A stretch of DNA of 64,000 bases from Lysobacteraceae bacterium CU05-9 (GTDB lineage Bacteria > Pseudomonadota > Gammaproteobacteria > Xanthomonadales > Xanthomonadaceae), in assembly GCA_007556525.1 (NCBI GenBank), contig SWJS01000001.1, positions 216,346-280,345 on the forward strand. Direction: 5' to 3'. The notes beneath the pieces were generated by a model. That model saw only the letters and a program-made list of their open reading frames with translations. It ran no database searches and was not told where the DNA came from. The position numbers were made by a program, and so were the translations under genes. Within the stretch, counting starts at the first letter, position 1, and the number at the start of each line of letters is the position of its first letter. This document shows, one piece after another, positions 57,200-64,000 of the stretch.

Positions 57200-58277
57200 A
57201 CAGCGGCTCGAGAATCTCTCGGCGCCACCCGGCGAACGAGCCCGTCCACGCGCCATCGTCGACCCACTGCTCAATGCGGCGGCGTGACGCGAGAATGCCG
57301 TCGGACATGCCGAGCGAGACGGTCAGATCCTGGACGATTTTTTGGAGCGCACGGACCCGCTCTTTATCTCGACGCTCGAGATCGCGCGCATCCGGCAGCG
57401 AATCCTCGTCGGGCAGGGGAGTGGTGGCGACGGAGAGGATTTTTTTGGCGAATTTGAACGGCGACTTCGGGATCTTGTTCATGCACGTGTTCAAGGCAGT
57501 CGACGTGCCAATTTGATCACGGGCAATCGCGAAGGCGAGTTCATTGCCGAGGATCCACGTTTTCGGCAAGTTCGAATCACGCGCTTGAGCTTCGCGCCAA
57601 CGGAGCAAACGGTGCAGAACCTTCTGCTGATTCATGCCGAAGTTGCCGGCGCCACGAACACCTAAGTGCGGGTAAGGCTCGATGGTGTCGACGGATGCGG
57701 ATGCCAACACACGCGCCATGTCTTCTTCCATCCATGCCAGTCGTTCGTGTTCGATGAGCTGCGAACGCAATTCCACATAAACCTGCAGCAAATGCAGAAC
57801 GTCGTCGGCCGCGTATTTTTTCTGCGAATCCGTCAACGGACGCTGCAGCCAGTTGGAGCGCGTTTCGCCTTTCTCAAGTTGCACACCGGTGATCGCTTCG
57901 ACGAGGCGCAGATAGCTCATGCCATAACCGATGCCGAGCATGGCGGCGGCGTGCTGGGTGTCGAAAACTTTCTGTGGCAAAGCACCAATGTTCTCCCGCA
58001 ACGCGACCCAGTCTTCGGACGGAGAGTGGACGACGGCGGTGCACGAGGGTTCGAGGAACAAGTCACGCAGCACGGCATTGACGCCGGCCAACAACGGATC
58101 GATCAGATAGATCTCCGCTTCTGAGGACGAGTCGCGGGAGGGCAAAGCCAATTGCACGAGGGCGAGGATGGGCCAAAATGTTTTTTCACGCACGAATTCC
58201 GTGTCCAACGCGTAATGCGAAGGTGGGTCGCGAAGCAGTTCGCGAAGTTCGTCGGCGGATTGAATCCAATGAATCAA
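57159..58277 (-). CDS. rnd: Ribonuclease D
   Basis: A 372-residue DEDDy exonuclease for tRNA 3' trimming: YALDTEFVREKTFWP (Exo I), AVVHSPSEDWVALR (Exo II), KKYAADDVLHLLQVY (Exo III with Tyr) and a C-terminal HRDC region. The start is taken as TTG 58277 (LIHWIQSADEL), with AGGAACTCC 5 bases upstream and fitting relatives; an in-frame GTG at 58322 is only 2 bp from the divergent ATG and has no such site. Confidence 0.92.
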   Translation of the reverse strand: MIHWIQSADELRELLRDPPSHYALDTEFVREKTFWPILALVQLALPSRDSSSEAEIYLIDPLLAGVNAVLRDLFLEPSCTAVVHSPSEDWVALRENIGALPQKVFDTQHAAAMLGIGYGMSYLRLVEAITGVQLEKGETRSNWLQRPLTDSQKKYAADDVLHLLQVYVELRSQLIEHERLAWMEEDMARVLASASVDTIEPYPHLGVRGAGNFGMNQQKVLHRLLRWREAQARDSNLPKTWILGNELAFAIARDQIGTSTALNTCMNKIPKSPFKFAKKILSVATTPLPDEDSLPDARDLERRDKERVRALQKIVQDLTVSLGMSDGILASRRRIEQWVDDGAWTGSFAGWRREILEPLFSAVEPEPESAPE

Positions 58278-58324
58278 GTGGGGAGTTCCTGTCGTGATAG
58301 CGGGTGGGTTAAAGTAAATCACCT

Positions 58325-60184
58325 ATGCCGAAAAAATCGCATCCAACGGTCGCCATCGGTTTTTTGTTACTGCTGATTGTAGCGGTTGGCGGCTGTAAAC
58401 CCGATAAAGCGACGCAATCTGCCGATAAACAGCGGAGCGCGCAGGGTTCGGTGACGGTGCGCAGCAGCGATGCGGATCAGTTGACGCAGTGGACGCCGCC
58501 CGCGGTGACGGTCGATCTGACGAATCCGGACGAGGCCATCAAGCACGCGCGGACCGCTCTCGAGGGAGATAACTTGTTCGCCGATGGCACGTCGGCGGTG
58601 CCGGTTTTGCTCGCGTTGTCCAACCAAACTTTGACGGAAGCGGAGAAGTCGGAAGTGGACCGACTTTTGCAAAAATCCGTCCAGCGCTTGATTGAAATCG
58701 GGAAATCGCGCATCCCGTATATCGATGAAAATCCCGCCGCCTTGGCCGAAGCCGACATGATCACCGCAGTCGTGCGTGTCGCCGCACCTGGCGATCCGAA
58801 AACCTTCGACTTCCTCGATCGCATGGAATTGGCGTTGACGTCGGCAAGGTTGAATACTCAAGCCATTGCGCTGGTCGATAAGGGAGATCTCGGCGATTCG
58901 CCGGATCAAGGCGCTCAACAAGCGTACCGTGAAGTCCTGAAGCTGGATCCCTCGAATGCAACCGCGAAGCAAGGTCTGGCGAACATTGAAAGTTTGATGA
59001 TTATCCATGCGCAGGATAACGCCGATCAGCGTTGGTATAACTTGGCTGCGCAGTGGTTGCGCCGTGCCGCGCAAGTGCGTCCGGACGAACAAACGGAGGT
59101 CAACGCCGCGAAGGTCCGCATTGAGGCACACCGCACTCAATACATCGAGAGTATACGTGCGACCGCGCTGATGAATTTGCCGAAACTTGGTGGGCTGAAA
59201 TCGGCGCGGACCACCCTTGTCGAAATGCTTCGCGTTGCCGATCCCGGTGATCCGGTCGTTGCGAATTTGCGCACGCGCATCGACCTGTACGAGCACTACG
59301 GGGAGTATCGTCCGGGACAGGTATTCACCGATGCATTTGAGGATGGAGGGCGTGGTCCTGCGATGGTGGTGATACCACATGGCGCTTTTGTCATGGGTGC
59401 TCATGACAACGATCCCAATGGTCAATCCAACGAAAAGCCGGCTCACGACATCCGTTTCGCGAAGGGATTTGCACTTGCGCAAAATGAAGTCACCGTTGCG
59501 GAGTTTGGTCGCTTCATCAACGCAACGAAACATCGGACGCGTGCGTCACGCAGAGGTTTTAGCTCGGTGTATAGCGAACGCACCGGTAACTTTGCGAAGC
59601 GCAGTTATGTCGATTGGTATTCGGACTTCCACGGCAGCAAAGCGGCAATGAATGCACCGGTGATGCATGTCGGTGCGCGTGATGCGCAAGCCTATGTGAA
59701 GTGGTTGTCCGAAGTCACCGGGAAGAATTACCGTCTGCCCTCCGAGGCGGAGTTTGAATATGCCAACCGTGCTGGAAGTACCGATGTCTACCCATGGGGC
59801 CCGAAGTCACCCGCGAAAGTCGTTGAGAATTTGACGGGATTAAAGGACGTTTCCGTCTCCGGCCGCCGTTGGCAAAATGGCTTCATGGGTTACGGCGACG
59901 GTTGGTGGGGACCTGCACCGGTCAGGTCATTCAAGCAAAATAACTTCGGCGTCTACGACATGGGCGGCAACTTGAGCGAATGGACTGCCGATTGCATCCA
60001 CTCGAATTTCCGGCGCGCACCTGCCGATGGCAAAGCCTGGGAAAATTCCGGTTGCCGCACCTTCGTCGTCAAAGGTGGTTCGTGGGCGAGCTCCCCTGAG
60101 CAAGCACGCAGTGCATATCGCGCAGGCATCGACGCGGAGACGACCAACACGCGAATTGGCTTTCGCGTTGCCCGTGACCTCTAA
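58325..60184 (+). CDS. Lipoprotein with SUMF1/FGE-like domain
   Basis: A 619-residue protein. MPKKSHPTVAIGFLLLLIVA followed by VGGCKPD is a lipoprotein signal (Cys27 or so). A long helical, TPR-like middle (about 60-320) precedes a C-terminal formylglycine-generating-enzyme-like (SUMF1/DUF323) domain: VVIPHGAFVMGAHDNDPNGQ, LPSEAEFEYANRAG, YDMGGNLSEWTADC, FVVKGGSWASSPEQARSAYR and IGFRVARDL. The copper-binding cysteines of true FGE are not both found, so it is probably a non-FGE member, perhaps sugar- or protein-binding. Followed by an M48 protease. Confidence 0.88.
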   Translation: MPKKSHPTVAIGFLLLLIVAVGGCKPDKATQSADKQRSAQGSVTVRSSDADQLTQWTPPAVTVDLTNPDEAIKHARTALEGDNLFADGTSAVPVLLALSNQTLTEAEKSEVDRLLQKSVQRLIEIGKSRIPYIDENPAALAEADMITAVVRVAAPGDPKTFDFLDRMELALTSARLNTQAIALVDKGDLGDSPDQGAQQAYREVLKLDPSNATAKQGLANIESLMIIHAQDNADQRWYNLAAQWLRRAAQVRPDEQTEVNAAKVRIEAHRTQYIESIRATALMNLPKLGGLKSARTTLVEMLRVADPGDPVVANLRTRIDLYEHYGEYRPGQVFTDAFEDGGRGPAMVVIPHGAFVMGAHDNDPNGQSNEKPAHDIRFAKGFALAQNEVTVAEFGRFINATKHRTRASRRGFSSVYSERTGNFAKRSYVDWYSDFHGSKAAMNAPVMHVGARDAQAYVKWLSEVTGKNYRLPSEAEFEYANRAGSTDVYPWGPKSPAKVVENLTGLKDVSVSGRRWQNGFMGYGDGWWGPAPVRSFKQNNFGVYDMGGNLSEWTADCIHSNFRRAPADGKAWENSGCRTFVVKGGSWASSPEQARSAYRAGIDAETTNTRIGFRVARDL

Positions 60185-60267
60185 TCGATCCAAACAAGAT
60201 CCTCACAATTGTCGTTTATAGTAATCGTTAGTCAATCGGTCGATTTTTTGTCGGGAGTCAATCACGA

Positions 60268-61176
60268 ATGAATGCATACGGTAACGCTTACGGTGGTGGT
60301 GGGCAGCGACGCGGCATGGGCGGTGGCATCCGCTGGATCATTCCTTTGCTGTTTATCGGTTTCGCCGCATTCCGTTGGTTTGCATCCGCCGAAATCGATC
60401 CCTACACGGGCGAAAAGGCTCACTACGGCACCTCCGCTGAGCAGGATGTCCAGATGGGCGCACAAGCGTTCAACGAGATGATGACTCAAGCGGCGCAACA
60501 AGGCGCCATTGTTCCGCCGAATCAGCAGATCTCCCAGCAGGTCACGCAGATCGCGCAACGCTTGATTGCCAAGGTTCCCGCCGTCGCAGCCGACTTAGCC
60601 GCAGCGAATAAGCAACCCGTTCCAGATTCTTACAAAAATTTCCAATGGGACGTCAAAGTCATTCAATCCGATGAGGAGAATGCCTTCTGCTTACCCGGCG
60701 GAAAGATGGCCGTGTTCACCGGTCTCGTTCCCGTCGCGAAGAATCAAGATGGCATGGCCGTCGTCATGGGCCACGAAATCGCGCACGCCCTGTTGCGTCA
60801 TAGCTCGCAGCGCATGGCTCAACAACAAGCCGTTCAAATCGGTGCGATGGGTGCTCAGATGGGCGGCGTCGATCCAGGTCTCGTGAATGCCGGTGCGCAA
60901 TATGGTTTGCTGTTGCCGTATGGACGTAATCAGGAATCGCAAGCAGACCAAGTCGGCCTGATGCTTGCAGCCGCCGCTTGTTATAACCCTGAAGAAGCAG
61001 TTCCACTGTGGGAGCGCATGTCGCAAATCGGTGGCGGCAAGCGCCCACCGGAATTTGCATCGACTCACCCGGATCCGGCAAACCGCATTCAACGTCTCAA
61101 GCAAATGATGCCGCAAGCCAAAGCCATGTACGCCAAGTACTGTGGAGGTGGGGCACCGTCGGGGACGTCTTTCTAA
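60268..61176 (+). CDS. M48-family metalloprotease (LoiP/BepA-like)
   Basis: A 302-residue protein with one N-terminal membrane segment (IRWIIPLLFIGFAAFRWF), then a zinc-protease domain: VVMGHEIAHALLRHSSQRM with the HExxH motif and third ligand Glu in QESQADQVGLMLAAAACYN, and HPDPANRIQRLKQMM at the end. Related E. coli proteins do outer-membrane quality control. Gly/Asn-rich first 20 residues. It sits 83 bp after the SUMF1 gene and before a bidirectional terminator. Confidence 0.9.
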   Translation: MNAYGNAYGGGGQRRGMGGGIRWIIPLLFIGFAAFRWFASAEIDPYTGEKAHYGTSAEQDVQMGAQAFNEMMTQAAQQGAIVPPNQQISQQVTQIAQRLIAKVPAVAADLAAANKQPVPDSYKNFQWDVKVIQSDEENAFCLPGGKMAVFTGLVPVAKNQDGMAVVMGHEIAHALLRHSSQRMAQQQAVQIGAMGAQMGGVDPGLVNAGAQYGLLLPYGRNQESQADQVGLMLAAAACYNPEEAVPLWERMSQIGGGKRPPEFASTHPDPANRIQRLKQMMPQAKAMYAKYCGGGAPSGTSF

Positions 61177-61194
61177 TACGCTCGCTGCGCGAGT

Positions 61195-61273
61195 AGGTAA
61201 GGGATAAGAGCTAATGAAAAAGCGCCGCAAGATTTGAAACTTGCGGCGCTTTTTTGGCTCTTACCTTTTACCC
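61195..61273. repeat. GGTAA-rich inverted repeat around a terminator
   Basis: AGGTAAGGGATAAGAGC at 61195-61211 and its near-complement GGCTCTTACCTTTTACCC at 61256-61273 flank a terminator hairpin. The motif is shared with three copies near 34.2-34.3 kb. Confidence 0.65.
61217..61255. terminator. Bidirectional terminator between the M48 protease and phaR
   Basis: AGCGCCGCAAG and CTTGCGGCGCT form a perfect 11-bp stem (loop ATTTGAAA) with A-run before and T-run after, serving both convergent genes. Confidence 0.92.
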
Positions 61274-61284
61274 AATCAAAGACG

Positions 61285-61770
61285 TCAGTCTTTAGATTTC
61301 TTATCCTTCTCACTCGACAGCGGCGAGCGCAGCGAACCCATCATGCTGTTCTGGAAATCCTTCCACATCGCCATGTTGCGTTCGGTCAGTTGATTCATCA
61401 GGTTCCAAGGAGCTTGCTCCATCAGTCCGCTCATCTGCGAACGGATTTGCTGCTGCTGGTCAATGAACATCTCCATCGACTTCTCGAGGTAGTTGCTCAT
61501 GAAGCCCTGCATGGAGTCTCCATAAAAACGGATGATCTGACTGAGCACTTGTTCCGACAACATCGGCTGACCGGTTTGTTCGTGCTCGCTGATGATCTGC
61601 AACAAAACCTGACGCGTCAAATCTTCGCCACTGCGGACGTCGAGAACCTGGATCGCCTCACCGTCAATGATCAGGCGGCGGACGTCATCCAGCGTGATGT
61701 ACGTCGAGATCGCCGTGTCATAGAGACGGCGATTCGGATACTTCTTGATAATGCGGGGCTTGTCTGCCAT
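61285..61770 (-). CDS. phaR: Polyhydroxyalkanoate synthesis repressor PhaR
   Basis: A 161-residue regulator starting MADKPRIIKKYPNRRLYDTA, then STYITLDDVRRLIIDGEAIQ, the PHB/PHA accumulation DNA-binding domain, and a phasin-binding helical tail (MSNYLEKSMEMFIDQQQQIR). It represses pha and phasin genes until granules form and titrate it. ATG 61770 fits the family and has AAGGTCA upstream. Lies 17 bp after phaB. Confidence 0.95.
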   Translation of the reverse strand: MADKPRIIKKYPNRRLYDTAISTYITLDDVRRLIIDGEAIQVLDVRSGEDLTRQVLLQIISEHEQTGQPMLSEQVLSQIIRFYGDSMQGFMSNYLEKSMEMFIDQQQQIRSQMSGLMEQAPWNLMNQLTERNMAMWKDFQNSMMGSLRSPLSSEKDKKSKD

Positions 61771-61787
61771 TTGAATGACCTTTTGGA

Positions 61788-62528
61788 TTACCAACCCATG
61801 TATTGTCCGCCATTGGCAGACAAATTGGCGCCGGTGATCCAGGATGCTTCATCAGGGATAAAGAAACCAACGGCGTACGCGATTTCTTCAGGCGAACCGA
61901 GGCGGCCGGTTGGGATTTGCGCGATGATCTTGTTACGGACATCTTCCGGAACTGCCATCACCATGTCGGTGCCGATGTAGCCCGGTGATACGGTGTTGAC
62001 GGTGATGCCGAATTTCGCATTTTCCTGAGCCAGCGAAATCGTAAAACCGTGCATGCCGGCCTTCGCGGCGGCGTAGTTGGCTTGGCCGTATTGACCTTTT
62101 TGGCCGTTGATCGATGCGATCTGGATGATGCGGCCCCACTTGCGTTCGCGCATGCCTTCAATGATTGGTCGCGTCATGTTGAAGCACGAGTTGAGGTTTG
62201 TGTTGATGACGTCGGTCCACTGCGTTGCTTGCATCTTATGGAACGTCGCGTCGCGCGTGATGCCGGCGTTATTCACCAAAATATCAATCGGCCCCAAATT
62301 CGTTTCGATGTCCTTGATCATCGCCTCGCATTCTTCCGGATTACTCACGTCACCCTTCGCGATGTAAACGTCGTAACCGTCCTTCTTCAATTCTTCTTGC
62401 CAGGCGCGGGTCTTCTCTTCGTTGCGATAATTCGTCGCAACCTTGCAGCCCATATCGGCGAGCTTCTTGACGATGGAGGTACCGATGCCACCTGTTCCGC
62501 CGGTGACCAATGCAACACGTGATGTCAT
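61788..62528 (-). CDS. phaB: Acetoacetyl-CoA reductase (NADPH)
   Basis: A 246-residue SDR enzyme that reduces acetoacetyl-CoA to (R)-3-hydroxybutyryl-CoA for PHB. Motifs: VALVTGGTGGIGTSIVKKLA (cofactor), DILVNNAGITRD, IQIASINGQKGQYGQANYAA with catalytic Ser and YAAAK-type Tyr/Lys (NYAAAKAGM), and the PGYIGTDMV loop. A candidate PhaR site lies 108 bp upstream. Forms the phaB-phaR unit; phaC and phaA are not in the window. Confidence 0.94.
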   Translation of the reverse strand: MTSRVALVTGGTGGIGTSIVKKLADMGCKVATNYRNEEKTRAWQEELKKDGYDVYIAKGDVSNPEECEAMIKDIETNLGPIDILVNNAGITRDATFHKMQATQWTDVINTNLNSCFNMTRPIIEGMRERKWGRIIQIASINGQKGQYGQANYAAAKAGMHGFTISLAQENAKFGITVNTVSPGYIGTDMVMAVPEDVRNKIIAQIPTGRLGSPEEIAYAVGFFIPDEASWITGANLSANGGQYMGW

Positions 62529-62635
62529 ATCAAATTCCTGATGATGTCCAAAAAATATTCGCGATTTCCATCGTCCCTTTCCTCAGTCTGACAAACCGCA
62601 CGTGAAATATCCAAGAAATTGGCACACTTTCGATG

Positions 62636-62646
62636 TTGCGCCGCAA
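62636..62646 (-). promoter_or_regulatory. Candidate PhaR operator upstream of phaB
   Basis: TTGC-GCC-GCAA, an 11-bp inverted repeat of the TGC-N3-GCA type known for PhaR sites. It stands 108 bp before the phaB ATG, in the only gap of that operon. Single short match, so tentative. Confidence 0.3.
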
Positions 62647-62655
62647 TAATGAACT

Positions 62656-63525
62656 CTACGGTTCAGTGGCAGGAATGCGACGGAAGTCAAAGGCGTCCGT
62701 CGCTTTTTGGAGCCATTCCGTCGGCTCGGTGATACCGTTGATCGGTTTCTGGTTTAAGGTGACCCAAGCGGCGGTGAGAATCTCAACCGGGTCATTCTCG
62801 ATATCGAACGCGCGCGGATCGTCGAGGCGTTTGGAAAGTTTGGCGCCGTCTTTGTTTCGAAGGAGTGGCAAGTGCGCGTAAGAGGGCGTGGCGTAACCGA
62901 GTCGTTGCTGCAAGAAAATTTGCCTCGCCGTTGATTCCAGCAGGTCGGCGCCACGTACAACTTGATTGATGCCTTGATGCGCATCGTCGACGACAACGGC
63001 AAGTTGATAGGTGAATTGACCATCGGCACGGCGTAGAACGAAATCGCCGACGGCTTGCGCGACATCTTCGTTGATCTGCCCGCAGACGAGATCGTCGAAT
63101 GCGATGTGAGTGTTTGCAGGGACGTGCAGTCGAATGCTTGCGGGTTCGTCATCGCGTGCGTGGCGGATGCAGGCACGATGGATGCCACCCATGTTGGTGA
63201 CGTCCGCGCGTGAGCAGACGCAACGAAACGCATGACCGTCACGCAAGAGTTGATCGATTGCGTTGATGTAGCGTGCGTCGTTTTCGCTCTGCCACTCAAT
63301 GGGCGTGTCCGATAGCATGCCAAGCGATTCGAGATCGCGGATTTGCTGCAGACCGGTTTCGTGATCGCAACGGTCATGGTCGACGTCTTCGATGCGGAGA
63401 GTCCAGAGGCCGGCGTGTTTTTTGGCGAAACACCAACTGCCGAGCGCGGCAACGATCGAGCCGAAATGCAGCGGACCCGACGGAGAGGGTGCGAATCGAC
63501 CATGGATGGCGGGTTGCTGAATCAA
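62656..63525 (-). CDS. gluQ: Glutamyl-queuosine tRNA(Asp) synthetase
   Basis: A 289-residue class I synthetase-like protein lacking the anticodon-binding domain. It attaches Glu to queuosine 34 of tRNA-Asp. HGRFAPSPSGPLHFGSIVAA is the HIGH-type motif, RIEDVDHDR follows, then zinc-ligand cysteines (FRCVCSRAD, HRACIRH) and KLSKRLDDP, the KMSKS-like loop. Stop 10 bp from the 3' gap before phaB. Good confidence. Confidence 0.94.
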   Translation of the reverse strand: MIQQPAIHGRFAPSPSGPLHFGSIVAALGSWCFAKKHAGLWTLRIEDVDHDRCDHETGLQQIRDLESLGMLSDTPIEWQSENDARYINAIDQLLRDGHAFRCVCSRADVTNMGGIHRACIRHARDDEPASIRLHVPANTHIAFDDLVCGQINEDVAQAVGDFVLRRADGQFTYQLAVVVDDAHQGINQVVRGADLLESTARQIFLQQRLGYATPSYAHLPLLRNKDGAKLSKRLDDPRAFDIENDPVEILTAAWVTLNQKPINGITEPTEWLQKATDAFDFRRIPATEP

Positions 63526-63627
63526 ATTTCGTGCCTTATTCAGTTTGCATATTGAAAGTGAACGGGATTTGCCTCATTTTATGAGGTGTAAACGTCCAAT
63601 GGCTGGGCGAAAACTTGAGAGTCATAA

Positions 63628-64000
63628 ATGCTTAAGCGTATTTTCTTCTTTGTGCTGACCAACGTTGCCGTGATCGCCATGATCAGCATCGTCATGATGG
63701 TTCTGCAGACATTTTTTGGCATCCGCATTCCGCCAGGAGGACTGGTTTATGCGCTGATGTTTGGTTTCGCCGGTTCGATCATCTCCTTGCTGATGTCGAA
63801 GTGGGTGGCACTGCGTTCGGTCGGTGGTCAAGTGATCACGCAACCGAAGAATGCCACGGAGCAGTGGTTGTTTGAAACCGTGACGCGCCAAGCTGCGCAA
63901 GCGGGTATCAAGACGCCGGAAATCGCGTTGTATGATTCGCCGGAAGTGAATGCATTCGCGACGGGTCCATCGCGTAACAATTCGTTGGTCGCTGTGTCGA
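63628..64000 (+). CDS. htpX: HtpX membrane protease, 5' part (truncated by window edge)
   Basis: The first 124 residues of an M48B inner-membrane protease. Two N-terminal membrane segments (IFFFVLTNVAVIAMISIVMM and GLVYALMFGFAGSIISLLMS) are followed by ALRSVGGQVITQPKNATEQW and YDSPEVNAFATGPSRNNSLV, all typical of HtpX. The HExxH zinc site lies beyond the window. ATG 63628 follows GAGAGTCATAA. It degrades misfolded membrane proteins with FtsH. Confidence 0.95.
   Translation, partial: MLKRIFFFVLTNVAVIAMISIVMMVLQTFFGIRIPPGGLVYALMFGFAGSIISLLMSKWVALRSVGGQVITQPKNATEQWLFETVTRQAAQAGIKTPEIALYDSPEVNAFATGPSRNNSLVAVS

Noticed and set aside
60205-60220. Isolated CACAATTGT before the M48 protease
   Set aside because: A single core without a partner at 19 or 82-83 bp; expected by chance.

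Overview
The window is a gammaproteobacterial chromosome segment. The gene orders map-glnD-dapD-arsC-dapE, rpsT/murJ-ribF-ileS-lspA-ispH and phaB-phaR-gluQ, an Oar-type TonB-dependent receptor and the protein sequences together point to the Xanthomonadales (Lysobacterales), with moderate rather than very high GC. Most of it is housekeeping DNA with tight gene packing (ATGA overlaps) and short intergenic gaps. No CRISPR array, insertion sequence, rRNA or prophage was seen.

Region by region. 1-5.3 kb: the 3' part of an Oar-like TonB-dependent receptor carrying an exact 462-bp in-frame tandem duplication, then two coupled TPR-sulfotransferases and a periplasmic protein with two TonB C-terminal-like domains. 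5.3-17.2 kb: radical SAM protein, tsf-rpsB with a structured S2 leader, map-glnD-dapD-arsC-dapE, tpm, parC. 17.2-20.7 kb: a small accessory segment with four truncated genes stitched together, a hipBA toxin-antitoxin pair with three operators spaced exactly 50 bp apart, tRNA-Leu(CAG) and a second copy of that tRNA's 3' end. 20.7-24 kb: rnr-rlmB. 24-28.3 kb: phosphate transport pitA plus its DUF47 partner, then a three-gene MNIO (DUF692) RiPP cassette of the copper-bufferin type whose precursor also contains an EF-hand, downstream of RNase T. 28.4-35.6 kb: a phosphate-starvation block (phoU-pstBAC, two PstS proteins, OprP-type porin) with two clear Pho boxes. 35.6-47.7 kb: nth, enoyl-CoA hydratase, degenerate FKBP, DUF1289-Nudix fusion, sseA, PCuAC copper chaperone, uvrA, a DUF937-OmpA protein, rplU-rpmA-obgE. 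47.8-58.3 kb: rpsT, murJ-ribF-ileS-lspA-ispH, Lrp/EamA pair, tRNA-Thr, RNase D. 58.3-64 kb: SUMF1-domain protein, M48 protease, phaR-phaB (polyhydroxyalkanoate), gluQ and the start of htpX.

Two dispersed repeat families cross the window: palindromic elements built on paired ACAATTGT cores, 19 or 82-83 bp apart and mostly at gene 3' ends, and a GGTAA-rich inverted element. Phosphate acquisition is strongly represented (Pit, Pst, outer-membrane porin), and copper handling appears twice (bufferin-type cassette and PCuAC). The MNIO cassette with a fused EF-hand precursor and the receptor/sulfotransferase locus are the best candidates for unexplored biology.
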